A stretch of DNA of 64,000 nucleotides from NCBI RefSeq assembly GCF_001717585.1, contig NZ_CP017042.1:347501-411500 (forward strand). The letters run 5' to 3'. The notes beneath the pieces were generated by a model. That model was not told the DNA's origin and made no database searches. It was given only the letters and a program-made list of their open reading frames with translations. This DNA is from Selenomonas sp. oral taxon 920. GTDB lineage: Bacteria; Bacillota; Negativicutes; Selenomonadales; Selenomonadaceae. Below, one piece after another: positions 43,843 to 52,518 of this stretch (positions are counted from its first letter, which is position 1; the number at the start of each line of letters is the position of its first letter). The translations under genes were made by a program, and so were the position numbers.

Positions 43843-44164
43843 GTTGGAATAAGCATAGTTAAAAATTATATATAAAATATAATCATGAATCATACTGTTA
43901 TAAAATACAAAAATAAACCAGAATTGATTTCTGAAGAAAATATGAACAGAGATATTCTCAATAGCTTGATATAATTGAGAATATAGATGAGAACGAATAT
44001 GTATACCTATAAGATTCCTATGGATGAATGAAAACGTGAATTTGATTCATAATTATTGTTTATGATTTTTGTAAAAACCTCTTGATTTTTTGAAAGGACT
44101 GTTATATTATATACATGAATCAAACAACAAAGATATTCACGTTGATATATAGGAGTGTATTCTT
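43843..44164 (+). promoter_or_regulatory. AT-rich upstream region of the flavodoxin/HutW operon
   Basis: No gene in this 322-base stretch, which is much richer in AT than its surroundings. It holds a perfect 10-bp inverted repeat TATTCTCAAT/ATTGAGAATA (43953-43962 with 43974-43983) and a promoter TTGATT-N17-TATTAT (44082-44087, 44105-44110). The TGAGAAT half-motif is Fur-like, which would fit a heme-iron operon. Confidence 0.5.
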
Positions 44165-44665
44165 ATGGGAAACGATATTGCAGTGATCTACTCCTCGCGT
44201 ACGGGGAATACGAAAAAGGTCGCGGAGCGTCTGGCGGAGGCACTCGACGCATCCTGCCACAGTGTCAAGGATACGTCGGCAGTGCCCGAGGGTGCGACGC
44301 TCTGCATCGGCACATGGATTGACCGTGGGACGGCGGATGCTGCGGCGAAGAAGTACATTGAAAGTCTGCGCGGGCGGCGCGTCTTCATCTATGGCACGCT
44401 TGGCGCGGAGCCGGATTCGGAGCACTGCGCGAAGTGCATCGAAAATATCCGTGCACTCTTTGACCCGTCCAATGAGATTCTGGGCGCGATTCTCGTGCAG
44501 GGCGCGATTGACCCGATGCTTATCGAGATGTTCAAGAGTATGCCGAAGGACAACGTACACGCGTTCACGGAGGAGAATGCGGCGCGTTATGCGGCGGCGG
44601 CAAGTCACCCGGATGAAAACGATTTCGCACAGGTCATTGCAGCGGCAAAGGAGGTACTGGCATGA
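44165..44665 (+). CDS. Flavodoxin, partner of the HutW-type enzyme
   Basis: 166 residues. FMN phosphate loop YSSRTGNTKKVAERLAEAL at residues 9-27 and the flavin loops GTWIDRGTAD and YGTLGAEPDSEHC fit the flavodoxin fold. It overlaps the radical SAM gene by four bases, so it likely donates electrons to that enzyme. Flavodoxins are known partners of anaerobic heme-degrading radical SAM enzymes. Confidence 0.88.
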   Translation: MGNDIAVIYSSRTGNTKKVAERLAEALDASCHSVKDTSAVPEGATLCIGTWIDRGTADAAAKKYIESLRGRRVFIYGTLGAEPDSEHCAKCIENIRALFDPSNEILGAILVQGAIDPMLIEMFKSMPKDNVHAFTEENAARYAAAASHPDENDFAQVIAAAKEVLA

Positions 44666-46314
44666 ATACATTTGAGACGAAACTCGCGGCACTCTCAGAG
44701 GAGGCACGCGGCTGGCTGCTCGGTACGAAGTCAGAGAATCCACTCGGCTGTGCCTTTACGAAAAAGCGTGTCGTGCATCCCGGCGCGGGCGGCAAGCGCA
44801 TGATCGGGGACAAGGCGGAGCAGGCGCAGATCTGGGCGGAGCTGATGGCGCAGACTCCCGACCCTGCCGATGAGCGTGCGGTCTACATTCACATCCCGTT
44901 CTGTGACAAGAAATGCAGCTACTGCGGCTTCTTCCAGAATTTCACGCGCGAGGAGGCGGTGCATCACTATGTCGACGTCCTCATCGACGAGATCGAGGCA
45001 GCGGCGGATACGCCGTATGTGACGGGCGCGCCGTTCCAAGCCATGTTCTTCGGCGGCGGTACACCGACGGCACTCAGTGATGCGGATCTCGCACGGCTTG
45101 TGCGTACGGTGCGCGAGCGTCTGCCGCTGACGAGCGACTGCGAGATTACGCTTGAGGGACGCATCCATGACCTCAGCGAGAGCAAGGTGGATGCTGCGAT
45201 GCACGCGGGCATCAATCGTTTCTCGCTCGGCGTACAGTCCTTTGACACGCGCGTTCGTCAGTCAATCGGACGTATCGATGACCGCGAGACTGTGATTGAG
45301 ACGCTGCGCCGCATGGTGGAAAAGCAGGGCGCGGTCGTCATCGCCGATCTCATCTACGGGCTGCCCTATCAGTCGATGGAGGTCTGGGAGAATGACGTGC
45401 GCACGCAGTTCGAGCTCGGTATTGCGGGCGGCGACCTCTACCAGCTCAACGTCTTCCCGGGCAGTGAGCTCGCACGCCGCATCGATACGGGTGATTTGCC
45501 GATGCTCCCAACCACGGAGGAACAGGCGGAGTATTTCAAGCGCGGACTTGAGATTGTCGCGGAGTATCCGATGGCACGACGCATCGACACGACGCATTGG
45601 ACAACGGACCACCGCGAGCGCAGCATCTACAACACGCTCGCCAAGCGCGGCAACGACGTTCTCGCATTTGGCTCGGGAGCGGGCGGCTTCATCGGTCAGA
45701 TGATGTGGCGTAACCACGGTGCGCTTGCACCGTATGAGAAGATGGTGGAGGAGGGGACGAAGCCGTTCCAGTTCATGGGCGAGCAGGCGGACGAGCACCG
45801 TATGCACAGCGAGATCGGCGATCAGATCGAGCATGGCTATCTCTATGCGCCGTTCTTTGAGAAGAAGTACGGTGTCGATCTCCTCACCGAACTCGAGCCG
45901 CTTCTCGCCGCATGGGCGGGGAATGGTCTCGTTGCGCGTACGGCGACGGGGTTCCGTTTGACCCTTGCAGGTGAGTTCTGGCATGACAACCTCATCCAGG
46001 GGTTCCTCGAGGCGTATGCCCTCACGCAGGAGGATGAGGTGAAGCTCCGCAAGGAGAACGTCGCCCTGCAGGACATGATTCCGAAGTCCGTGCGCTCCAT
46101 GCTTGAAGCGATGTTCCCCGATGGGATGCCGGAGCAGATGGCGGCGGCACTCTCGGGTAAGCCGTCCCCCGAGCTCGAGAGCCATCCGCATATGCAAATG
46201 CTGCGGAATCTCATCGAAAAGGAACGGGAGAAGGAACGTGCTGCAGACCGTTCCACCCTCGATCTCAATACCGTCATGCGCACGCAGTCGCGTGAACTTG
46301 GAAAAGCTGTGTAA
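44662..46314 (+). CDS. hutW: Radical SAM heme-degradation enzyme, ChuW/HutW family
   Basis: 550 residues. Radical SAM motif CDKKCSYCGFF (Cys81, 85, 88), then FFGGGTPTALSDADL and LEGRIHDLSESKVDAAMHAGINRFSLGVQSFDTRVRQSIGR, the HemN-like core. Compared with HemN it has the longer N-terminus with GCAFTKKRVVHPG and a C-terminal extension seen in ChuW/HutW/HmuW, which open heme anaerobically by methyl transfer and release iron. Flavodoxin coupling supports this over coproporphyrinogen oxidase. No heme transporter gene is nearby in this window. Confidence 0.87.
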   Translation: MNTFETKLAALSEEARGWLLGTKSENPLGCAFTKKRVVHPGAGGKRMIGDKAEQAQIWAELMAQTPDPADERAVYIHIPFCDKKCSYCGFFQNFTREEAVHHYVDVLIDEIEAAADTPYVTGAPFQAMFFGGGTPTALSDADLARLVRTVRERLPLTSDCEITLEGRIHDLSESKVDAAMHAGINRFSLGVQSFDTRVRQSIGRIDDRETVIETLRRMVEKQGAVVIADLIYGLPYQSMEVWENDVRTQFELGIAGGDLYQLNVFPGSELARRIDTGDLPMLPTTEEQAEYFKRGLEIVAEYPMARRIDTTHWTTDHRERSIYNTLAKRGNDVLAFGSGAGGFIGQMMWRNHGALAPYEKMVEEGTKPFQFMGEQADEHRMHSEIGDQIEHGYLYAPFFEKKYGVDLLTELEPLLAAWAGNGLVARTATGFRLTLAGEFWHDNLIQGFLEAYALTQEDEVKLRKENVALQDMIPKSVRSMLEAMFPDGMPEQMAAALSGKPSPELESHPHMQMLRNLIEKEREKERAADRSTLDLNTVMRTQSRELGKAV

Positions 46315-46330
46315 TAAATATAGGATAGAA

Positions 46331-46371
46331 TGACAGCCCGTCAGGATGCGTTGGCATCTTGGCAGGCTGTC
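46331..46371. terminator. Bidirectional terminator between hutW and mutY
   Basis: GACAGCCCGTCAGGATGC pairs with GCATCTTGGCAGGCTGTC with loop GTTG; mismatches are few. Confidence 0.8.
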
Positions 46372-46373
46372 TG

Positions 46374-47480
46374 TTATTGCGGCGTGAAGTACCCAAACGC
46401 AGCGGGGATGCTGTAGGTATCGGCGAGCTCCTCGCGGCGCACCCAGAGGAGTGCAGAAGGGGCTGCGTCATTCTCCTCTGCCGCCATGAGCGGCGGCTCG
46501 TTCATGTCGGCGACCGTGACCGCCCAGCCCGTCAGCTCCCACTCAATATGCGAGAAGATGTGACGTGCGGACGGGAGCGGTGCGATGTCACGCACATCGA
46601 AGCCCTCGGATTCGATGTGCGCGCGGACAGCGCGTTGCGACAGCTTTCCTTCGAGATTCGGATATTCCCAAAGACCTGCGAGGAGTCCCCGCGCAGGTCT
46701 TTTTCGTATGGCGATGCGGTCGCCGCAGGAGAGGAGGAGGACGGTGCGCCGTTCTTTGCGGCGCGCCTTGAGTGCTGTCTTGACGGGATAGTCCTGCTCT
46801 GTGCCGCGATCATGCGCGAGACAGAGCTGTGCAGCGGGGCATGCATGGCAGAGCGGTACTCCGTTCGGCAGACAGACGGTCGCACCGAGATCCATGAATG
46901 CCTCGTTGAGAAGCCCTGCGTCGCGTCCGCTCGGATAGGCGGGTGCAAGTGCCGCCTCAAGCGCACGCTTCGATGTGTCCTTGGCGATGTCGATGGGATT
47001 CGCCGTGACGCGTGCGGCGACGCGCAGGAAGTTGCCGTCTACGGCAGGGTGTGGCTGCCCGTAGGCAAACGATGCAATCGCGCTCGCCGTATAGCGTCCG
47101 ATGCCGGGGAGGGCGAGCAGCGCGTCAAAGTCCTTTGGCAGCTGTCCTTCGTGCTTCTCAACGATTACCTCTGCCGCACGCTTGAGGTTACGGGCGCGGC
47201 TGTAGTAACCAAGCCCTTGCCAGAGCTTCATGAGAGCATCATCGTCCACCTCCGAGAGGGAGCGGACGCTCGGCAGCGCATCGAGAAAGCGCAGATAGTA
47301 GCCGCGCACGACGGCGGCGCGGGTCTGCTGCAGCATGATCTCCGAGATCCAGACGTGATAGGGCGTGGGCTCGTCGCGCCATGGCAGGTCGCGCATATCG
47401 GGCGCGGATTTGCGCCATGCGAGCAGAGTGGCGCAGAGGGCGGGGAAGACCGTGCTTCCCTCCCACGGTAAAATTTTCAT
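46374..47480 (-). CDS. mutY: A/G-specific adenine DNA glycosylase
   Basis: 368 residues; start at the Met with GGAGAG upstream, although the frame remains open much further. Helix-hairpin-helix LPGIGRYTASAIASFAYGQPHPAVDGN includes the catalytic Asp; MLQQTRAAVV is the N-terminal motif with the catalytic Glu just before it. The [4Fe-4S] motif is CLPNGVPLCHACPAAQLC, with seven rather than the usual six residues between the first two cysteines. The C-terminal NUDIX-like domain recognises 8-oxoG. It removes adenine mispaired with 8-oxoguanine. Confidence 0.94.
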   Translation of the reverse strand: MKILPWEGSTVFPALCATLLAWRKSAPDMRDLPWRDEPTPYHVWISEIMLQQTRAAVVRGYYLRFLDALPSVRSLSEVDDDALMKLWQGLGYYSRARNLKRAAEVIVEKHEGQLPKDFDALLALPGIGRYTASAIASFAYGQPHPAVDGNFLRVAARVTANPIDIAKDTSKRALEAALAPAYPSGRDAGLLNEAFMDLGATVCLPNGVPLCHACPAAQLCLAHDRGTEQDYPVKTALKARRKERRTVLLLSCGDRIAIRKRPARGLLAGLWEYPNLEGKLSQRAVRAHIESEGFDVRDIAPLPSARHIFSHIEWELTGWAVTVADMNEPPLMAAEENDAAPSALLWVRREELADTYSIPAAFGYFTPQ

Positions 47481-47550
47481 GAAAGAGCTCTCCTTTTTAC
47501 GAGATTTTACTAGCCTTACGTGAAACGCGGATGAAGAAGGTGGTCTTTTC

Positions 47551-47579
47551 TTTACAAAGTGCGCCCTTTGTACTATGAT
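47551..47579 (+). promoter_or_regulatory. serS promoter
   Basis: TTTACA (47551-47556) and TATGAT (47574-47579), 17 bases apart. The leader is only about 30 bases, too short for a T-box. Confidence 0.7.
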
Positions 47580-47614
47580 AGCAGATAACAAACTATATGA
47601 TGGAGTGATTTCTG

Positions 47615-48886
47615 ATGTTGGATATGAAATTTGTGCGCGAGAATCTGTCGGCGGTACAGGAGATGCTGAAAAACCGCTGCAACGCGCTCGATCTCTCGCC
47701 GTTTGCGGCACTGGATGAGCGTCGGCGTGCGATCTTGCAGGACGTGGAGGAGAAGAAGGCGCGCCGCAACGCTGTATCGAAGGAGATCGGCGTACGCAAG
47801 AAGGCGGGCGAGAGTGCAGATGATGTAGTTGCGGAGATGCGTGCGCTCGGCGATGAGATCGCGGCGCTCGATGAGGATCTGCGCGATGTAGAGCTGAAGC
47901 TGCGTGAGCTGCTGCTCCAGATCCCGAACATGCCGAAGGCAGACGTGCCCATTGGCAAGGACGATACGGAGAATCCAGAGGTGCGCCGTTGGGGCGCGCC
48001 TCGTACATTTGATTTCGAACCGCAGGCACATTGGGACATCGGGGAGAAACTCGGCGTGCTTGATGCGGAGCGTGCGGCGAAGGTCACGGGGGCACGCTTT
48101 ACGTTCTACAAGGGGCTCGGCGCACGGCTTGAACGCGCGTGCATCAACTTCATGATGGATCTCCATGCGGAGAAGCACGGCTACACGGAGATGCTCGCGC
48201 CCTACATCGTGAACGAGGCAAGCATGGTCGGGACGGGACAGCTGCCGAAGTTCGCGGAGGATATGTTCAAGCTCGACGGGCTCGACTACTACCTCGTGCC
48301 GACGGCAGAGGTGCCGACGACGAACTACCACCGCGATGAGATTCTGGACGCGGAGCGGCTTCCGGAGTACTATACCTCCTATACGGCGTGCTTCCGTGCG
48401 GAGGCGGGCAGCGCGGGACGCGACACGCGCGGGCTGATCCGTCAGCACCAGTTCAACAAGGTAGAGCTGATTAAGTTTGTTGCACCCGAGACGAGCTGGG
48501 ACGAGCTTGAGACGATGGTGGAGGCGGCGGAGGATGTGCTGAAGACGCTTGAACTGCCGTACCGCGTCGTGCAGCTCTGCACGGGCGACATGAGCTTTAC
48601 CTCGGCGAAGACCTACGATATCGAGGTCTGGATGCCCGCGCAGGACAAATACCGCGAGATATCGTCCTGCTCGAACTGCACGGACTATCAGGCACGCCGT
48701 GCAAATATCAAGTATCGTCCGGAGCGTGGGGCAAAGCCCGCATTCCTCCATACGCTGAATGGCTCGGGTGTTGCGGTCGGCCGCACGGTTGCGGCGATCC
48801 TCGAGAACTATCAGCAGGCGGACGGTTCTGTCGTTGTGCCGAAGGCACTTGTGCCGTATATGGGCGGCGTTACGGTCATTCGATGA
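47615..48886 (+). CDS. serS: Seryl-tRNA synthetase
   Basis: 423 residues, normal length. An N-terminal helical arm (about 1-110, charged coiled coil) that holds tRNA-Ser is followed by the class II core: motif 2 region [30 protein letters not shown] and motif 3 [20 protein letters not shown]. It charges tRNA-Ser and tRNA-Sec. It overlaps ubiX by four bases. Confidence 0.97.
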   Translation: MLDMKFVRENLSAVQEMLKNRCNALDLSPFAALDERRRAILQDVEEKKARRNAVSKEIGVRKKAGESADDVVAEMRALGDEIAALDEDLRDVELKLRELLLQIPNMPKADVPIGKDDTENPEVRRWGAPRTFDFEPQAHWDIGEKLGVLDAERAAKVTGARFTFYKGLGARLERACINFMMDLHAEKHGYTEMLAPYIVNEASMVGTGQLPKFAEDMFKLDGLDYYLVPTAEVPTTNYHRDEILDAERLPEYYTSYTACFRAEAGSAGRDTRGLIRQHQFNKVELIKFVAPETSWDELETMVEAAEDVLKTLELPYRVVQLCTGDMSFTSAKTYDIEVWMPAQDKYREISSCSNCTDYQARRANIKYRPERGAKPAFLHTLNGSGVAVGRTVAAILENYQQADGSVVVPKALVPYMGGVTVIR

Positions 48887-49437
48887 AAAAGATTATTGTC
48901 GGCATCACGGGGGCAAGCGGCAGTGTATACGCCGTTCGCTTGATTGATGTCCTGCGGGAGCAGGGCATCGAGGTGCACGCCGTCATCACGGACAGCGGAC
49001 AGCGCGTGCTGGACTACGAGTGCGGCGTAACGATGGAGGAACTTGCGCGGCGCGTTGATGTTCTCTACCCGAATACGGACGTGGGCGCGGCAATCGCAAG
49101 CGGCTCGTTCCGTATGGATGCGATGGTCGTCCTGCCCTCCTCGATGAAGACGGCGGGTGCAATCGCCCACGGCATGACGGACGATCTTCTCACGCGTGCG
49201 GCGGATGTGACGCTCAAGGAGGGGCGGCGGCTGCTTCTCGTGCCGCGCGAGACACCCATGCACGAGATTCATCTCGAGAACCTGCTGCGGCTCGCACGTG
49301 CAGGGGCGGTCATCATGCCCGCTGCGCCCGGATTTTATCATCGACCGGAGACACTGGATGATCTGGTGAATATGATGGTAGGCAAGATCCTCGACCGTCT
49401 CGACATCGAGGCGGAGCTCTTTACACGTTGGAGGTGA
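48883..49437 (+). CDS. ubiX: Flavin prenyltransferase UbiX
   Basis: 184 residues. [18 protein letters not shown] is the FMN-binding start and [24 protein letters not shown] and [29 protein letters not shown] are family blocks. UbiX makes prenylated FMN for UbiD-type decarboxylases; no ubiD is visible in this window, so its client is elsewhere. Coupling to serS is likely only operonic. Confidence 0.93.
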   Translation: MKKIIVGITGASGSVYAVRLIDVLREQGIEVHAVITDSGQRVLDYECGVTMEELARRVDVLYPNTDVGAAIASGSFRMDAMVVLPSSMKTAGAIAHGMTDDLLTRAADVTLKEGRRLLLVPRETPMHEIHLENLLRLARAGAVIMPAAPGFYHRPETLDDLVNMMVGKILDRLDIEAELFTRWR

Positions 49438-49442
49438 CGGAT

Positions 49443-50066
49443 ATGACTTTTTTCAAAGCGAAAATGACGGCACTTGCGGCTGTGCTCGCGCTGAGCGCGG
49501 CGGGGACGGCAGCGGCTGCACCTGCAGAGGCGGACGGACATACGATGCAGATGCACATGGGAGATTCCTCGGTGCAGGACAAGAAAGCCGAGATCCAGAT
49601 GGACTATCTGGAACATCGCGGACAGCGGCGTTACATTGACCTTTACAATCTGCACGTTTTTCGCCAGTACAAGGAGATGCACGGGATGTCGCTCCACTGG
49701 GGGCTGACCGTTTCGCGTGCCGTCGGCTCGTGGGCGGAAAAGGACACGCCCGACGTGCGCCTCGACTCGTCCGCCGTCGGTGCAGGTCCCGCGTATATGG
49801 TGCGTTGGACGAAGCCGCTCGGCAGTAAATGGGAGGCATCGTTTGACGCGACAGGCGCGGTCCTCGTATACAACGACGTGCATCCTGCGCACACGCGCAA
49901 CTACGGCTTTATGTGGCGCATCGGGCCGCGTATGACGTATAAGTTCAACGAGCGCAGCGCACTCAGCGTTGCCTATCTCGGGCATCATGTATCGAACGGA
50001 CAGCGGACGAAGAACCCCGGCTACAACGGCATTGGTTTTTCGATCGGCTATCGGTATTCATACTAA
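49443..50066 (+). CDS. PagL-like outer-membrane beta-barrel (acyloxyacyl hydrolase family)
   Basis: 207 residues from ATG 49443 (GGAGGTG upstream). A signal peptide ends near AAAA-PAEA, a His/Met-rich stretch follows, then alternating beta-strands and a final aromatic residue (YRYSY) as in outer-membrane proteins. HHVSNG near residue 183 matches the His-x-Ser of lipid A 3-O-deacylase PagL. The PagL catalytic Glu position appears to be Asn (NPGYNGIGF). Lipid A remodelling is therefore suggested but catalytic competence is uncertain. Confidence 0.7.
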   Translation: MTFFKAKMTALAAVLALSAAGTAAAAPAEADGHTMQMHMGDSSVQDKKAEIQMDYLEHRGQRRYIDLYNLHVFRQYKEMHGMSLHWGLTVSRAVGSWAEKDTPDVRLDSSAVGAGPAYMVRWTKPLGSKWEASFDATGAVLVYNDVHPAHTRNYGFMWRIGPRMTYKFNERSALSVAYLGHHVSNGQRTKNPGYNGIGFSIGYRYSY

Positions 50067-50076
50067 AGGACGTACT

Positions 50077-50760
50077 GTGGCAAAGAAATTTTACGCCGTG
50101 AAGCGTGGGCGCAAAACGGGCATCTTCACCGTATGGGCAGAGTGTTCCGCGCAGGTGCAGGGCTTTCAGGGCGCAGTGTATAAGGGCTTTATGACCGAAG
50201 CAGAAGCGCGTGACTGGCTGGATGGTGCGTCGGATTCGTCTGCGCCGCGTGCTGCAAAGAGCGGCGCAGCCGCGAAAAAAACATCCGCGCCGACCGTCGA
50301 AGAACCCGTTGACGCGGACTATATCATCCACACGGATGGCTCGTGTCTCCGCAATCCCGGCGGCGCGGGCGGCTGGGCTGCCGTCATTGAGACGCTCGCA
50401 ACAGGCGAGGTCAGAGAGTGCAGCGGCGGCGACCCCGAGACGACGAACAACCGCATGGAACTGACGGCGGCACTTGAGGCAATGAACGCCGTGCCGGAGG
50501 GCGCGAGTGTCGCACTCTATACAGACAGTCAGTATCTCAAGAATGCATTCACGAAGTTCTGGCTGCCCGCGTGGAAGAAGCGCGGATGGAAGAAGGCGGA
50601 CGGCGAACCCGTGCTCAATCAGGATCTCTGGATGCGGCTCGATGCTGCGTTTGCCGCACGGCGTGTACAATTCCATTGGGTCAAGGGACATGCGGGCAAC
50701 CCACGCAACGAACGCTGTGACGAGCTTGCGCGGAGCGAGGCGGAGAGATTTTCTCGTTGA
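50077..50760 (+). CDS. rnhA: Ribonuclease HI with N-terminal viroplasmin-like domain
   Basis: 227 residues from a GTG at 50077 (AAAGGA six bases before). Residues 1-48 (AKKFYAVKRGRKTGIFTVWAECSAQVQGFQG...YKGF) form the caulimovirus-type RNA:DNA hybrid-binding domain. An Ala/Lys linker leads to RNase HI with the catalytic acids in HTDGSC, NRMELTAALEAM, YTDSQY and the DELA segment near the end. It degrades RNA in RNA:DNA hybrids. Confidence 0.95.
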   Translation: MAKKFYAVKRGRKTGIFTVWAECSAQVQGFQGAVYKGFMTEAEARDWLDGASDSSAPRAAKSGAAAKKTSAPTVEEPVDADYIIHTDGSCLRNPGGAGGWAAVIETLATGEVRECSGGDPETTNNRMELTAALEAMNAVPEGASVALYTDSQYLKNAFTKFWLPAWKKRGWKKADGEPVLNQDLWMRLDAAFAARRVQFHWVKGHAGNPRNERCDELARSEAERFSR

Positions 50761-50788
50761 GTTATAGATCGTATGTGGAGTTGTCGCG

Positions 50789-50957
50789 ATGCAGTGCTCC
50801 AAAGCAAACCCTAGTGGAACAAGCGGAGCAAAGGGCACGTTCTGCCCCCTACGGATTTCTTTCGTTCAAGCGAAGCGCGTTTAAGAAGTCCGCAGGTATT
50901 TAGGCAGATAAGTGCCCGACCGCTTGTGTAACGAGGCGTTTGCGTGGAGCACGCAGG
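50789..50957. repeat. Rod-like structured element (about 160 nt)
   Basis: Seven nested stems pair in strict order: GTGCTCC/GGAGCAC (50794, 50946), GCAAAC/GTTTGC (50804, 50938), ACAAGCGG/CCGCTTGT (50819, 50920), GGGCAC/GTGCCC (50833, 50912), TCTGCC/GGCAGA (50841, 50903), CGGATTTCTT/AAGAAGTCCG (50852, 50883) and TTCG/CGAA (50861, 50871). A part is repeated, inverted, at 7448-7470. It may be a non-coding RNA or a hairpin-type mobile repeat; no family recognised. Confidence 0.7.
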
Positions 50958-50994
50958 TGACACCTTATATTTTTATCACGAAAGGAGGGAATCC

Positions 50995-51762
50995 ATGCAG
51001 CGCATCTTCGAGGCGGTGGGACGCTTTGTCCTCACACATCTTGCGAACATAGGGCGCATCACCCTCCTCTACGCTGAGACGGCGCGGCAGGTCACACAGC
51101 GTCTTCGCGTTAAGAGCATCGTCTACCAGATGGCGCACCTCGGTGTGGATTCTCTCCTCATCGTCGGGCTTACACTTCTCTTCACAGGCATTGTGCTGAC
51201 CCTCCAAATCGCGCACGAGTTCATCCGCTACGGAGCGCAGAGCACCATCGGCGCGGTCATCGCTATCGGTATCGGGCGCGAGCTCGGCCCTGTCCTCGTC
51301 GGCGTCGTCTGCGCCGGGCGTGTGGGCGCAGCGATTACGGCGGAGGTCTCCACGATGAAGGTCACGGAGCAGATCGACGCGCTGCGCGTCATGGCGGTCA
51401 GTCCAGTGAACTACCTCATTGTGCCGCGTATGCTCGCGTGCATGATCGTCGTTCCTGTCCTCACCGTATTCGGTGATGTGATCGGTGTTCTCGGAGGCTA
51501 CCTTACAGCGGTGCACTACTCGGGCATATCGCCCTACACCTTCACACACTCCGTCACACAGTTTGCAGAGATCTACGATATGACGGGAGGACTTATCAAG
51601 GCGATCTTCTTCGGCAATGTCATCGCCGTTCTCGGCTGCCATTACGGGCTGAACGCGCCAAGCGGCGCGGAGGGAGTCGGCAGGGCGACCATGCAGACCG
51701 TTGTCACCTCCATCATTGTCATTTTTATTCTGAACGCCGTCTTGACGTTCTTCTTGTTCTGA
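50995..51762 (+). CDS. mlaE: MlaE-type ABC permease
   Basis: 255 residues from ATG 50995 (AAAGGAGGG upstream). GIGRELGPVLVGVVCAGRVGAAITAEVSTMKVTEQIDAL is the MlaE/YrbE signature with the ATPase-coupling helix. It is the inner-membrane core of the phospholipid-trafficking Mla complex. Confidence 0.95.
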   Translation: MQRIFEAVGRFVLTHLANIGRITLLYAETARQVTQRLRVKSIVYQMAHLGVDSLLIVGLTLLFTGIVLTLQIAHEFIRYGAQSTIGAVIAIGIGRELGPVLVGVVCAGRVGAAITAEVSTMKVTEQIDALRVMAVSPVNYLIVPRMLACMIVVPVLTVFGDVIGVLGGYLTAVHYSGISPYTFTHSVTQFAEIYDMTGGLIKAIFFGNVIAVLGCHYGLNAPSGAEGVGRATMQTVVTSIIVIFILNAVLTFFLF

Positions 51763-51771
51763 GGACACGCG

Positions 51772-52518
51772 ATGATACGACTGAACAACGTCAAAAAGTG
51801 TTTCGGGGACAAAGAAGCACTCAAGGGGATCAGCCTCACCATCGAAAAAGGGGAGACTATCGCCATTATCGGCGGCTCCGGCTCGGGCAAGTCCACCCTC
51901 CTGCGCCTGATGATCGGACTGGATCGTCCCACCTCGGGCGAGATCTACCTCGGCGGTGACAATATCGCTGTGATGAGTGAGGACGCACTTGACCGCGTGC
52001 GTCTGCGCATGGGCATGGTATTCCAGTACTCCGCACTCTTTGACTCCATGAGCGTAGGGGAGAATGTCGCGTTCGGACTGCGGGAACATACGACAAAGAG
52101 CGAGGATGAGATTCAGCGCATTGTGGCGGAAAAACTTGCGCTTGTTGGACTGCCCGACGCGGCGGCGATGATGCCGCAGGAGCTTTCGGGCGGCATGAAA
52201 AAACGCGTGGGGCTTGCGCGTGCGATTGCGACCGATCCCGAGATCATCTTCTACGATGAGCCGAGCTCGGGACTGGATCCCATCATGACGGCAAAGATTG
52301 ACGAGCTGATTATTGATATGCAGCGAAAACTCGACGTGACCTCGATTGTCGTTACACACGATATGGCGAGTGCGAGCCGCATTGCCGACCGCATCGCCAT
52401 GATTTACGAGGGGCAGCTCATCGCCGTCGATACGGCGGAGCGATTTCAGGATATCAAGGATGAGCGTGTGCAGGCGTTTTTCCGTACGCTGCATCATCGC
52501 AGGGAGGTTGGAGCATGA
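51772..52518 (+). CDS. mlaF: MlaF-type ABC ATPase
   Basis: 248 residues. Walker A GGSGSGKST, signature LSGGMKKRVGLARA, Walker B IIFYDEPSSGLDP and VTHD. LSGGMKKR is typical of MlaF rather than importer ATPases. It overlaps the MCE gene by four bases. Confidence 0.95.
   Translation: MIRLNNVKKCFGDKEALKGISLTIEKGETIAIIGGSGSGKSTLLRLMIGLDRPTSGEIYLGGDNIAVMSEDALDRVRLRMGMVFQYSALFDSMSVGENVAFGLREHTTKSEDEIQRIVAEKLALVGLPDAAAMMPQELSGGMKKRVGLARAIATDPEIIFYDEPSSGLDPIMTAKIDELIIDMQRKLDVTSIVVTHDMASASRIADRIAMIYEGQLIAVDTAERFQDIKDERVQAFFRTLHHRREVGA

Noticed and set aside
47481-47614. T-box leader before serS
   Set aside because: The promoter leaves only about 30 bases of leader, with no T-box sequence or terminator.
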